From JAEUJM01 sp964635055 (GTDB lineage Bacteria > Actinomycetota > Acidimicrobiia > Acidimicrobiales > DATDAH01), in contig CAZWMT010000011.1 of NCBI GenBank assembly GCA_964635055.1, positions 79,816 to 143,815 on the forward strand: DNA of 64,000 nucleotides. The letters are read 5' to 3'. The notes under the pieces are model-generated. The model saw only the letters and a list, made by a program, of their open reading frames with translations, did not search any database and was not told the DNA's origin. Below, in pieces: positions 33,641 to 41,290 of this stretch. The position numbers were made by a program, and so were the translations under genes. Every line of letters begins with the position of its first letter. Positions within the stretch are counted from its first letter, which is position 1.

Positions 33641-35269
33641 ATGACCCATCGGTTCCGGCTGGCGTTGTCCAGCACCCTCATCACCCTGCTCGTCGGCGGC
33701 GTGCTCGCACCACCGGCGGGCGCCGACGAGGCCACCGACAGCGCGACGGCCTGGCTCGTGTCGAAGCAACAGCCCGACGGGGGCTTCGAGGTGGCGCAAT
33801 TCCCGCCCTTCGAGACCCCTGATGCCATCCTGGCCATCGCCGAGAACGCCCAGACGACCACGACCTGGAGCGAGAGCGAGGCGCTCGCCGCGGTCGGGTC
33901 CCACGACGTCAACGAGGCGGAGCCCGGCGGCACGCCGCTCGACTGGGCCGACGACTTCCTGGGCGAGCCACCGAGCGCGGGCATCGCCGCGAAGTTCATC
34001 GTGCTCGTGGCCGGACCGCTGGGCCTGGACCCCGCCGCCTTCGACCCCGCGGCCGACGGCTCACCGGTCGACCTGGTGGCGGCCATGGACGCCGGCGAGG
34101 ACCCCGAGAGCCACTCGTACGGTGACGGCGAGCTGAACGCCACGCTCTACGCCCTCCTCGCCCACGCCGTGCTCGGCCGGCCCGCGCCGGCCGACACGTT
34201 GACCTACCTGCGTGACGCGCAGCAGGCCAACGGCGGCTGGAACTTCGCCGGCGACCCCGGTGGCAGCGACCTCGACATCGACAGCACCGCCAGGGCGGTG
34301 ACCGCGATGGTCGCCAACGGCGTGCCCACCGGTGACGCGACGGTTGCCGCCGCCATGAAGCTGCTGGCCGACCAGCAGCAGGCGTCGGGCGCGTGGCTGT
34401 CGTTCGGATCCGACGACACCAACAGCACGGCCATGGCCGCGCTCGCCGTGGCCTCGGCCGGCTGGCGGCTGTCCAGCTCGTGCTGGCGAACGTCGTCGAG
34501 CAGCGCGGCGACGACCGGCTACGTCAACCCGGCGGCATGGCTCCGGTCGCAACAGATCACCAGCGGCGACCCCGACGACATCGGGCGCTTCCTCAGCCCG
34601 AACGACGCGTTCGGCCCCGAGCCGAACACCTCGGCCACGACCCAGGCGGTGCAGGCCCTGCTGCGTTCGTGGCTCCCCGTGGCGCCCGCGGGCGCCCCGC
34701 GCACCGAGGGTTTCACCGACGTGCCCGCCTGCGTCTGGTACACCCAGGGCGTGGCCTGGATGGCGGCCAACGGCATCACCCGCACGACGAGCGGCACGTT
34801 CGTGCCGAAGGGCACGATCACCAACGGCCAGCTCGCCCTGCTGCTCTGGAACACCATGGACGCGCCGACGGGGCTCGCACCACACACCTTCACCGACGTG
34901 CCCGCCAACGCGGCGTACAACGACGCCATCGACTGGATGGTCGACACCGGCCTCGTGACCGACGGCGGCCGCTTCTTCCCGCACCGGGTGGTGAACCGGG
35001 CCCGCATGGCCTACCTGCTCTGGAAGACCGCCGGCTCCCCGGAGGCGACCGACCTCGTGGTGAGTGACGTGGCCAACGACGCCTACTACGCCGACGCGGT
35101 GGACTGGGCCGTCGAGACGGGTGTGATCACGCTCCTGCCCAACGGCACCTACCTCCCGAAGAACCAGCTCACCCGGGCCCAGGCGGCCAACATGTTGTTC
35201 CGGCTGGCCAGCACGTCCCCGGCCTGGGGTGACGTGAGCCTGCCGTCCACCGTCGAGTTCACGCCGTGA
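33641..35269 (+). CDS. Cell-wall alpha-toroid protein with three SLH domains, B12-riboswitch controlled
   Basis: A 542-residue exported protein. Signal peptide (to about residue 28), alpha-toroid with KQQPDGGF, QQANGGW and QQASGAW repeats to about residue 350, then three S-layer-homology domains opening FTDVPACVWY, FTDVPANAAY and VSDVANDAYY. It parallels the protein encoded at 32149 along the toroid but uses SLH domains for wall anchoring instead of a membrane helix. The riboswitch directly upstream and GGAGG at 33632 fix the start. Proposed role: surface capture of cobalamin or its precursors. Confidence 0.85.
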   Translation: MTHRFRLALSSTLITLLVGGVLAPPAGADEATDSATAWLVSKQQPDGGFEVAQFPPFETPDAILAIAENAQTTTTWSESEALAAVGSHDVNEAEPGGTPLDWADDFLGEPPSAGIAAKFIVLVAGPLGLDPAAFDPAADGSPVDLVAAMDAGEDPESHSYGDGELNATLYALLAHAVLGRPAPADTLTYLRDAQQANGGWNFAGDPGGSDLDIDSTARAVTAMVANGVPTGDATVAAAMKLLADQQQASGAWLSFGSDDTNSTAMAALAVASAGWRLSSSCWRTSSSSAATTGYVNPAAWLRSQQITSGDPDDIGRFLSPNDAFGPEPNTSATTQAVQALLRSWLPVAPAGAPRTEGFTDVPACVWYTQGVAWMAANGITRTTSGTFVPKGTITNGQLALLLWNTMDAPTGLAPHTFTDVPANAAYNDAIDWMVDTGLVTDGGRFFPHRVVNRARMAYLLWKTAGSPEATDLVVSDVANDAYYADAVDWAVETGVITLLPNGTYLPKNQLTRAQAANMLFRLASTSPAWGDVSLPSTVEFTP

Positions 35270-36168
35270 GGCTCCGCAGCGCGCTCGGCGCGGCCGCCGT
35301 CATCGTCGTCTGCCTGCTGGCGGCGATGGTCGGCGGCCACGCCCCGGGCGCGGCGGCCTCCGGGCCGAACCGAGCGGTCGTCGTGGCCGACTCGGGCACG
35401 GGGGTGCTGGTGCGGGGCATCGAATTCGAGGCCGACTCGATATCGGGCGTCGAAGCCCTGCAACTGGCCGGCCTGGACCCGGTCCTGCAGGGGTTCGACG
35501 GCCAGGGCGGCGCGGTCTGCGCCCTCCAGGGCGTCGGGTGCCCGTCCGACGGCAGCTGCCTCACCTGCGACGCCCGGGGCTACTACTGGGCGTACCACCG
35601 GGCCCCGGCCGGCTCTGGCGCGTTCACCTACTCGCGGGTGGGCGCCGGAGCGACCCGCGTGCACGACGGTGACGTGGAGGGATGGAAGTGGGGGACCGGC
35701 TCACCGCCCCCGTTCCACTCGTTCGCCTCCGTCTTCCCCGCGCCCACGCCACCGCCCACCTCCTCGGGTGGCACCGGCGGGACGGGCACCGGCGGAACCG
35801 GCGACAACGCCACGCCGGCGCCGGGGGCGCCCGGAACGCCTGGCGTCGCGGCCGGCACGCCGTCGACCGACGGGTCGGTGACCGGCGCCGATGGCGGCCC
35901 GGCGTCCACGGCGGCCGGCGCCACCACGTCGGTGGCACCGTCCGCCACCACCAGCACCACCGACGCCGCCGGCGACGAGCACACGACCTCCGAACGCGCC
36001 GACGGATCGTCGGCGGACGAGGTCGCGTTCCAGGCCGCGCAGTCGTCACGCCCGGCCGACACCTCGACCAGCAAGGGCTGGGCCGCGTCGGCGGCGCTGT
36101 TCACCCTCACCCTGGCGGCGATCGCCGCACTGGTGGTCCGCAGCCGCCGTCGCCGCCGGCAGGCCTGA
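35266..36168 (+). CDS. DUF4430-like exported protein (intrinsic-factor beta-domain-like)
   Basis: A 300-residue protein. A signal peptide is followed by one domain (residues 35-135) with CALQGVGCPSDGSCLTC and GYYWAYHRA...FTYSRVG...GDVEGWKWG, the pattern of DUF4430 and of the transcobalamin/intrinsic factor beta domain. A Gly/Thr/Ser-rich stalk then leads to one C-terminal membrane helix and an Arg cluster, so it is anchored in the membrane. It is read from the same riboswitch message (GTGA overlap with the SLH-toroid gene). Together they would form a two-chain version of a two-domain B12 carrier. Confidence 0.82.
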   Translation: MRLRSALGAAAVIVVCLLAAMVGGHAPGAAASGPNRAVVVADSGTGVLVRGIEFEADSISGVEALQLAGLDPVLQGFDGQGGAVCALQGVGCPSDGSCLTCDARGYYWAYHRAPAGSGAFTYSRVGAGATRVHDGDVEGWKWGTGSPPPFHSFASVFPAPTPPPTSSGGTGGTGTGGTGDNATPAPGAPGTPGVAAGTPSTDGSVTGADGGPASTAAGATTSVAPSATTSTTDAAGDEHTTSERADGSSADEVAFQAAQSSRPADTSTSKGWAASAALFTLTLAAIAALVVRSRRRRRQA

Positions 36169-36170
36169 AG

Positions 36171-36207
36171 CCTGCGGGCGGCGCGCCCGATGCGCGCCGC
36201 CCGCAGG
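36171..36207. terminator. 16-bp GC hairpin between convergent genes
   Basis: CCTGCGGGCGGCGCG (36171-36185) pairs with 36193-36207, and the loop can close by one more pair. It separates the B12 operon from the convergent zinc-ribbon gene and probably works in both directions. Confidence 0.7.
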
Positions 36208-36211
36208 TCGG

Positions 36212-37021
36212 TCAGGGACCCGAGGGCAGTGCGCTGTTCAGCGCCGCCGCGCACTCGGTGATGCGCTCGAGGTCCGCGGGCGAGGCACTCTCGGTGAGCG
36301 CGGCCGCATCGGCCGTCAGGGCGGTGCTCAGGTCGGTGATCTCGGCGGCGTCGACACTGCCTGGGTCGTCGGCGAATTGCTGCAGGAGCGCGCCCAGCGC
36401 CTCAGCGTCGGCGCAGTACTGCTCGATCGGGTCGGCACCACCACCACCAGGGGGCCCCGGTGTCGTGGTCGACGACGGCCGGTCCTCGCGGGTGTCGGGC
36501 TTGGTGTCCGCCGTCGTCGACGGCGGCGCCTCGGTGGTGGTGACCGGATCGGTGGACGTCGTGGCCGGCGCCGACGACGAGATGGCGGTGTCCTCCCCGT
36601 CGTCCCGGAGCGTGTAGTAGGCGATCGATGCGCCGAAGGCCACGACCATGACCACCAACGCCCCGATCAGCCACAGCGCCCAGCGCTGCGACGAGTCGCC
36701 GGAGGGCGGCGGACCCGCTGCGGGAGCGGCGGCAGGGACGCCCCCCGGCGGCGGGGGAGGCAGCCCACCACCCGGCGGGGGAGGTAACCCAGCCCCCGGC
36801 GGGGGAGGGAAGGCGCCGGCCGGCGCCTGCGGCGATGGGGGCGGCGCAGGGACCGCCGAGGGCTCCACCGCGTCGGTCGGCACCGTGGGGGTGCTCGCCG
36901 GGTCCGGCCACGCCGCACCATCGTCGAGCGGGGTGCTGCTGATCGCGCCCACCTGGGCGCCGCACTCACCGCAGAACTGGGCGCCGGCGGCGAGGGTCCG
37001 ACCGCAGGATCGACAGAGCAT
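36212..37021 (-). CDS. Zinc-ribbon membrane protein with exported Cys-pair domain
   Basis: A 269-residue protein in four parts: an N-terminal zinc ribbon (CRSCGRTL...FCGECG), a Pro/Gly-rich cytoplasmic linker with many PPPP runs, one membrane helix (ALWLIGALVVMVVAFGASIA), a Thr/Ser/Pro stalk, and a small outer domain of about 65 residues with Cys at both ends (QYCADAEALG...ITECAAALN). The outer domain resembles the two lipoproteins encoded next to it. Function unknown. AAGGAGG precedes the ATG. Confidence 0.75.
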   Translation of the reverse strand: MLCRSCGRTLAAGAQFCGECGAQVGAISSTPLDDGAAWPDPASTPTVPTDAVEPSAVPAPPPSPQAPAGAFPPPPGAGLPPPPGGGLPPPPPGGVPAAAPAAGPPPSGDSSQRWALWLIGALVVMVVAFGASIAYYTLRDDGEDTAISSSAPATTSTDPVTTTEAPPSTTADTKPDTREDRPSSTTTPGPPGGGGADPIEQYCADAEALGALLQQFADDPGSVDAAEITDLSTALTADAAALTESASPADLERITECAAALNSALPSGP

Positions 37022-37073
37022 CGAGGCCTCCTTCAGCGAAGGGAACGGCAGAGGACGAGGGGACGCAGGGCCG

Positions 37074-37442
37074 TCAACCTCCCGGACTGACCGAGAGCTG
37101 GGCCGCGCACTGGTTGATCACGTTCACCTCGTCGGGGTGCGCCGTCGAGAGCGGCGCCGCCTGCTCGGCAAGGGCGTTGGCCCGCTCCACCACGTCGGTC
37201 GCGTCGGTCGAGCTGGCATCGGCATCGGTGACGGCCGCTTCCAGCTGCGCACCCACCTCCTGGGTGTCGGCGCAGTACTGCGCCACCTCCGCACTCGCGT
37301 CGCGCCCCGCCGGGGTGCTCACACTCGTGGAGGTGGCGCTGGAGCCCGGATCGGTGCCGCCATCGCTGCTGCAGGCGCCGGCCAGGCCGGCCAGGCCGGC
37401 CACCAGCACCGTCAACAACGACAGTCGAACCATGGTCCTCAT
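37074..37442 (-). CDS. Small lipoprotein with Cys-pair helical domain
   Basis: A 122-residue lipoprotein: lipobox LAGAC (Cys near residue 23), a Ser/Thr linker, then a domain opening QYCADTQEVGAQL and closing INQCAAQL, with the two Cys about 58 residues apart. The same layout closes the zinc-ribbon protein encoded downstream and the lipoprotein encoded upstream. ATG at 37442 has GGAAGG upstream; ATG at 37433 is an alternative. Function unknown; no match to a known family was recognised. Confidence 0.65.
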   Translation of the reverse strand: MRTMVRLSLLTVLVAGLAGLAGACSSDGGTDPGSSATSTSVSTPAGRDASAEVAQYCADTQEVGAQLEAAVTDADASSTDATDVVERANALAEQAAPLSTAHPDEVNVINQCAAQLSVSPGG

Positions 37443-37637
37443 CGACGCGAGCCTTCCGTTCGTGGTCCGGGCCCGGTGCCCGGCCGCCTCTGCGGCGACA
37501 GTCTCCACCAAGCGGTGCGGTGCACACGAAATGACGGAGACACCCAGGCGGCCGTGACACCGGCACCCCGCGAGGCCAAAACGGCGGGGGAGGCGGCGGG
37601 ACATCCCGCCGCCTCCACACACCACCAGCCGGCTGGC

Positions 37638-38036
37638 TCAGCCCTGAGCGCTCGTGAAGTCGGTCTGGCACTCCTGGAACTGGGCGAGGTCGTCCTCGGT
37701 GAACGTCCCGGCCTGTCCGGACAACTCGGTGAGGTCCGAGCCGAGCTGCGTGCCGAGGTCCGTGACGGTCTGCTGGGCATCGGTGTCGGTCGGATCCGCG
37801 GCGAGCGCCTCGGTGGCGTCCACGAACTCCTGGACCGAGTCGCAGAACGCGGTGATGGCCTCGTTGCCGCCGCCGCCGCTGTCGCCGCTGTCGGCGGCCG
37901 TGGTGTCGGTGCTGCCACCGCCGCTGTCGGCGGCCGTGGTCGTGGTGTCGCCACCGCCGTCGTCGTCACTGCTGCACGCGGCAGCCGTGCCTGCGAACAG
38001 CAGGCCCACCATCAAAAACCCGAGCAGTCTGCGCAT
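37638..38036 (-). CDS. Small lipoprotein with DTTTT linker and Cys pair
   Basis: A 132-residue lipoprotein: lipobox AAAC (Cys near residue 21), a DDDGGGDTTTT/DSGGG linker, then a helical domain with FCDSVQEF and FQECQTDF, again a terminal Cys pair. GGAAGG precedes the ATG. It is divergent from the zinc-finger gene at 38203 over a 166-bp region that holds two palindromes. About 195 bp separate it from the lipoprotein gene downstream; nothing else was recognised in that gap. Confidence 0.65.
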   Translation of the reverse strand: MRRLLGFLMVGLLFAGTAAACSSDDDGGGDTTTTAADSGGGSTDTTAADSGDSGGGGNEAITAFCDSVQEFVDATEALAADPTDTDAQQTVTDLGTQLGSDLTELSGQAGTFTEDDLAQFQECQTDFTSAQG

Positions 38037-38118
38037 GGGGTTCCTTCCGTTTGTCGAGACCGGTGCCGCGGATCGGGCGACCGTGGGGACAGTCTCGCGT
38101 GTCGGCGGTGGGGTGTCG

Positions 38119-38135
38119 TGAGTAGCGCTTACTCA
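38119..38135. promoter_or_regulatory. Inverted repeat TGAGTA-GCGCT-TACTCA
   Basis: Six-base arms around GCGCT in the region between two divergent genes; a further TACTCA lies at about 38153. This is a plausible regulator site, with no identified binder. Confidence 0.4.
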
Positions 38136-38186
38136 TTCGCCGCGACGCCGACTACTCACTGTCCATGGGTCGACGCCGGGTCGGAA

Positions 38187-38218
38187 GGGGTAGTTTCGTC
38201 ACATGACGAAACTACCCC
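38187..38218. promoter_or_regulatory. 32-bp palindrome centred on a leaderless start codon
   Basis: GGGGTAGTTTCGTCA, spacer CA, then a perfect complement of 15 bp. The ATG at 38203 uses the spacer A. The left arm contains TAGTTT (38191-38196), which lies 6 nt before the ATG, so the -10 hexamer, the start point and the first codons are all inside the palindrome. As DNA it could be an operator, as RNA a start-codon hairpin. Confidence 0.75.
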
Positions 38219-38550
38219 GGTGTCGCTGGTGCGGGGCACCACTGGTCCGCCGGCCGTCGGGTGGGCGACCCCGGCAGTACTGCCGCCAGGGCTGTCGCCA
38301 GCAGGCCTACCTGGCCCGCAAGCTGGCGGCCGCGCACGCCCTGGGCACCGACGAGGTGGTCGTGCGCCAGGCCGACCTCGAGGAGTTGCAGGATCGCGTC
38401 TACGCCCTGCACGCGGCCCTGGAGGACGTCGCCAACGACTTGGCCGAGGCCGACACTGCCGACGACGTGCGCCGAGCCCTCGACTGGCTGGTGTCACAGG
38501 CCGAGCCGGTGGCGGCGCTCCGGCTCACCCCGGTGGCCGAGCGACCCTGA
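38203..38550 (+). CDS. Small zinc-finger protein of unknown function
   Basis: A 115-residue protein. The N-terminal CRWCGAPL...GRPRQYCRQGCRQQAY has four Cys in a CxxC...CxxxC layout with adjacent basic residues, fitting a short zinc finger of the kind common in actinobacteria. The rest is a coiled-coil-prone helix (DLEELQDRVYALHAALEDV) and a helical end. DNA binding is plausible and its own start-centred palindrome would then be a natural target; this is inference. Confidence 0.7.
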   Translation: MTKLPRCRWCGAPLVRRPSGGRPRQYCRQGCRQQAYLARKLAAAHALGTDEVVVRQADLEELQDRVYALHAALEDVANDLAEADTADDVRRALDWLVSQAEPVAALRLTPVAERP

Positions 38551-38570
38551 CAGGGGGTGCGCACCCCTGT
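38550..38570 (+). terminator. Short hairpin after the zinc-finger gene
   Basis: ACAGGGG(G)TGC followed directly by GCACCCCTGT, ten pairs with one bulged G, starting at the stop codon. The remaining gap to 38768 shows no gene; it holds a locally AT-rich stretch CTACTTTACATAACGG. Confidence 0.4.
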
Positions 38571-38783
38571 GGACAACGGCAGGCCTCTCAGCAACTGCCT
38601 CTACTTTACATAACGGAGATTCTGGGCGTTTCCAGGGTCGGACGGAGCAGCAGCGGACCGCCCCGGCGAGGGGGTGTCACCCCGGCCCCGCCGGGCCCCC
38701 GCGCCCGTCACACGGGGACGAGGACGGCGCCGTGGTCCGATCCGACCGGCACGGGCTCGCCGGACCGATAGCGTGGTGGCCCC

Positions 38784-40670
38784 ATGTCTCGTCGCATCGA
38801 CATCGAACTCACCAGCGAGCGCCCGGACGGAGTGTGGACCTGGCGCGCCGCCGGCGCCAAGCAGCCCAGGGGCGAGCTCGACGGCGGCCTGCTCTTCACC
38901 GGCGCCAAGGTGGGCGACGTCGTGCGGGCCGATGCCGACTTCGACATCGACGGCATCACCGTGACCTCGGTGCTGCCGCCCAAGGGCGCCCGCCAGGAGC
39001 CCGAGCGGCTCGAGATCATCGGCACCCCCAAGAAGCTCGAGCCCGTCACCAGCACCTTGGTCACCCGGGGCAAGGGCGACCGCGGTGACCGGCGCGATCG
39101 CGGCGATCGCGGTGAGCGCGGCGACCGCGACAAGGGCCGTGGCCGAGGACGGCCCGGTGCCGAGCGCGGCAACCGCCCCGGTGGCGACCGACCGGGTGGC
39201 GACCGACCGGGTGGCGACCGGTCCCGGGGCCGGTCCGATCGCGGTGACCGCGGCGAGAGCCGACCCCGCACCGACGGCGACGGCGCACGGCGGCCGCCCC
39301 GCAAGCCCCGCCCCGAGGTCGAGGCCAAGCCGAAGCCCAAGCGCCTCAAGGCGGGCCGGGCCCATCGCAACGCGGTGCTGGCCGACCTGCCTCCCGAGCA
39401 GCGCCCCATCGCCGAGCAGGTGCTCCGCGGCGGCCTGCCCGCGGTGCGCCAGGCGGTCGAGAAGCAGAACGAGACCGGCGCGGCCGAGGGCAAGCCGCCG
39501 GTGAAGGCCGAGCCCCTGTTGGCCCTGGCCGAGCAGATGCTCCCGCGCCTGCGGGCCGCCGAATGGCGCGACAAGGCCGAGGCCGCGCTGGCCGACGTGG
39601 CCGAGATCGATCTGCGCGATCTCCGCTCGGTGATCGTCGCCGCCGACGGCGGCGCCCGCGACGACGAGAGCCGCGCCCTCGCCGACCAGCTGCGCACCGC
39701 GCTGGCGCGCCGGGTCGAACAGGAGCACGGTGCGTGGCTCGCCGAGATCGCGTCCACGCTGGCCGACGGTCGCTGCGTGCGGGCCCTGCGGCTCAGCTCG
39801 CGGCCGCCCAAGGCCGGTGCTCCCCTGCCGGCCGACATGGCCACCCGCCTCGCCGAGGCCACGTCGGCCGCGCTGACGTCCGATGTCGCCCAGGACCGAT
39901 GGGCCACGGTGCTCGACGCCCTGGCGTTCTCGCCGGTCCGCCTCAGCGTCGTTCCCGAGAGCCTTCCCACGGTCCCCTCCGACCAGCTCCTGGCCGAGGT
40001 GAGCCGCCTCGCCACCCAGATCCCCCAGATCGCGACGGTGTTCGGTGTCGAGCCGGCCGACACGGCCAAGCGACCCCGCCCCCGCCCTCCCCGCGGTGAC
40101 CGCAAGCCCAAGCGGGTGCCGCCTCCCCCGCCCGCCGGCGGCGGTGCCGGCGACGCCGCGGGCGGTCCCGGCGCGGGCACCGCCCCCGCCGGTGCGGCGG
40201 CCACACCGTCGGCGACCGACGCCGATGAGGCCGCATCCGCTCCCCCGCCGAGTCCCGTCACCGAGGCCGCCGCGGTCGACGAGGCCGACGCCCCGCCGGC
40301 GCCACCTGCCGACGACGGCACAGAGGGCACAGAGGGCACAGACGCCACTGCAGGCACCGTCACCGACGAGACCACCGACACCCCCGCGCCGTCCACCGAC
40401 GACGGCGCAGAGGCAACCGCGGGCACCGTCACCGACCAAGCCACCGACTCGCCCGCGCCGCCCGCCGACGACGACACACACGCCACAGACGCCACCACGG
40501 GCGCCGCCGCCGAGGAGGCCACCGACTCGCCCGCTCCGGCCACCGACGACGACACACCCGCCACCGAGGCCACCGTCACCCAGGCGGCCGACGCCACGCC
40601 GGCTATCCCGGAGTCCGCCCACGACCGGGCCGCGGACGGGCCCGCCGCCGACGGGCCCACCGGGGAGTAG
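38784..40670 (+). CDS. Large Arg/Gly/Asp-rich protein, probably nucleic-acid binding
   Basis: A 628-residue protein I cannot assign to a named family. Residues 1-95 form a compact beta-rich domain (DGVWTWRAAGAKQPRG, GAKVGDVVRADADFDIDG) that looks OB-like. Residues 95-165 are DRGDRG/PGGDR repeats resembling RGG boxes. Residues 175-430 are a helical, charged domain beginning HRNAVLADLPPEQRPIAEQV. The last 190 residues are a Thr/Asp/Pro/Ala low-complexity tail. RNA binding is the most economical guess. TAGCGT lies 9 nt before the ATG. It converges with the HAD gene 4 bp away. Confidence 0.7.
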   Translation: MSRRIDIELTSERPDGVWTWRAAGAKQPRGELDGGLLFTGAKVGDVVRADADFDIDGITVTSVLPPKGARQEPERLEIIGTPKKLEPVTSTLVTRGKGDRGDRRDRGDRGERGDRDKGRGRGRPGAERGNRPGGDRPGGDRPGGDRSRGRSDRGDRGESRPRTDGDGARRPPRKPRPEVEAKPKPKRLKAGRAHRNAVLADLPPEQRPIAEQVLRGGLPAVRQAVEKQNETGAAEGKPPVKAEPLLALAEQMLPRLRAAEWRDKAEAALADVAEIDLRDLRSVIVAADGGARDDESRALADQLRTALARRVEQEHGAWLAEIASTLADGRCVRALRLSSRPPKAGAPLPADMATRLAEATSAALTSDVAQDRWATVLDALAFSPVRLSVVPESLPTVPSDQLLAEVSRLATQIPQIATVFGVEPADTAKRPRPRPPRGDRKPKRVPPPPPAGGGAGDAAGGPGAGTAPAGAAATPSATDADEAASAPPPSPVTEAAAVDEADAPPAPPADDGTEGTEGTDATAGTVTDETTDTPAPSTDDGAEATAGTVTDQATDSPAPPADDDTHATDATTGAAAEEATDSPAPATDDDTPATEATVTQAADATPAIPESAHDRAADGPAADGPTGE

Positions 40671-40674
40671 CCGG

Positions 40675-41223
40675 TCAGGCCCCCAGCAGGTCCAGCAGGT
40701 CCAGGGGCGACGCCAGCACCTCGTCACCGGGTGTGGGCTCGGCACGGGTGTTCCACCCCGCCCACAGGAATCGACAGCCCACGTCCAGCGCACACCGGCG
40801 GTCGTGGTCGGTGTCGCCCACGAACACCACCTCGGACGCCTCCAGGGCCATCCGCTCCAGGACGGGGCCCAGTGACTTGCCCGCCCCGCCGAACGCATCC
40901 GCGAACATCGCCGTCTCCGGCCGCCAGCCCAGCCTGGTCAGCTCGGCCACACCTGCGCCGTGGAGCTTGTTCGAGCACACCGCCCAACGCGGCAGGCGCC
41001 GCACGAGTTCGGCGGCCCCGGCGAAGGGCTGGGCCACCTCGACGTCGTAGTGCGCCACGTAGTCGGCGACGCTGAAGCCGAAACGGGCGCACTCGTTGGC
41101 CAGCGTGTGACCGAACGTGATGTCCTCGCGAGCGACCCCGAGGGCCAGGAAGGGCGCGACGAGCGCCTCGTCAGAGTCCAGGAGCGTGCCGTCGAGGTCG
41201 AACACGGGGACCAGGGGGCTCAC
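40675..41223 (-). CDS. HAD superfamily hydrolase
   Basis: A 182-residue HAD phosphatase: motif I DLDGTLLDSDE, motif II in AVCSNKLHG, Lys of motif III in GAGKSLGP, motif IV VFVGDTDHDRRCA. The cap is a small helical insert between motifs I and II as in the phosphoglycolate-phosphatase group. The substrate is not defined. GTG at 41223 follows GAGAAT by 6 nt, a probable leaderless start; longer frames upstream overlap the divergent hydratase gene. Confidence 0.87.
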   Translation of the reverse strand: MSPLVPVFDLDGTLLDSDEALVAPFLALGVAREDITFGHTLANECARFGFSVADYVAHYDVEVAQPFAGAAELVRRLPRWAVCSNKLHGAGVAELTRLGWRPETAMFADAFGGAGKSLGPVLERMALEASEVVFVGDTDHDRRCALDVGCRFLWAGWNTRAEPTPGDEVLASPLDLLDLLGA

Positions 41224-41278
41224 CCGGTGATTCTCCCGTCCCGCGACGCCGGCGGCCAACCGGGCCCTCGCCCGCCGG

Positions 41279-41284
41279 TAGGGT
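41279..41284 (+). promoter_or_regulatory. Leaderless -10 hexamer TAGGGT for the enoyl-CoA hydratase gene
   Basis: TAGGGT, 6 nt, then ATG at 41291, which favours this ATG over the GTG at 41288. Confidence 0.5.
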
Positions 41285-41290
41285 TCGGTG

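Noticed and set aside
38551..38783. A gene or dif-like site in the gap before the Arg/Gly/Asp-rich gene
   Set aside because: No coding frame with a plausible product and no convincing recombinase core; only a weak AT-rich stretch was seen.
38601..40898. A 765-codon open frame antisense to the Arg/Gly/Asp-rich gene
   Set aside because: Its Gly/Val/Arg repeats are the reverse image of the low-complexity coding strand.
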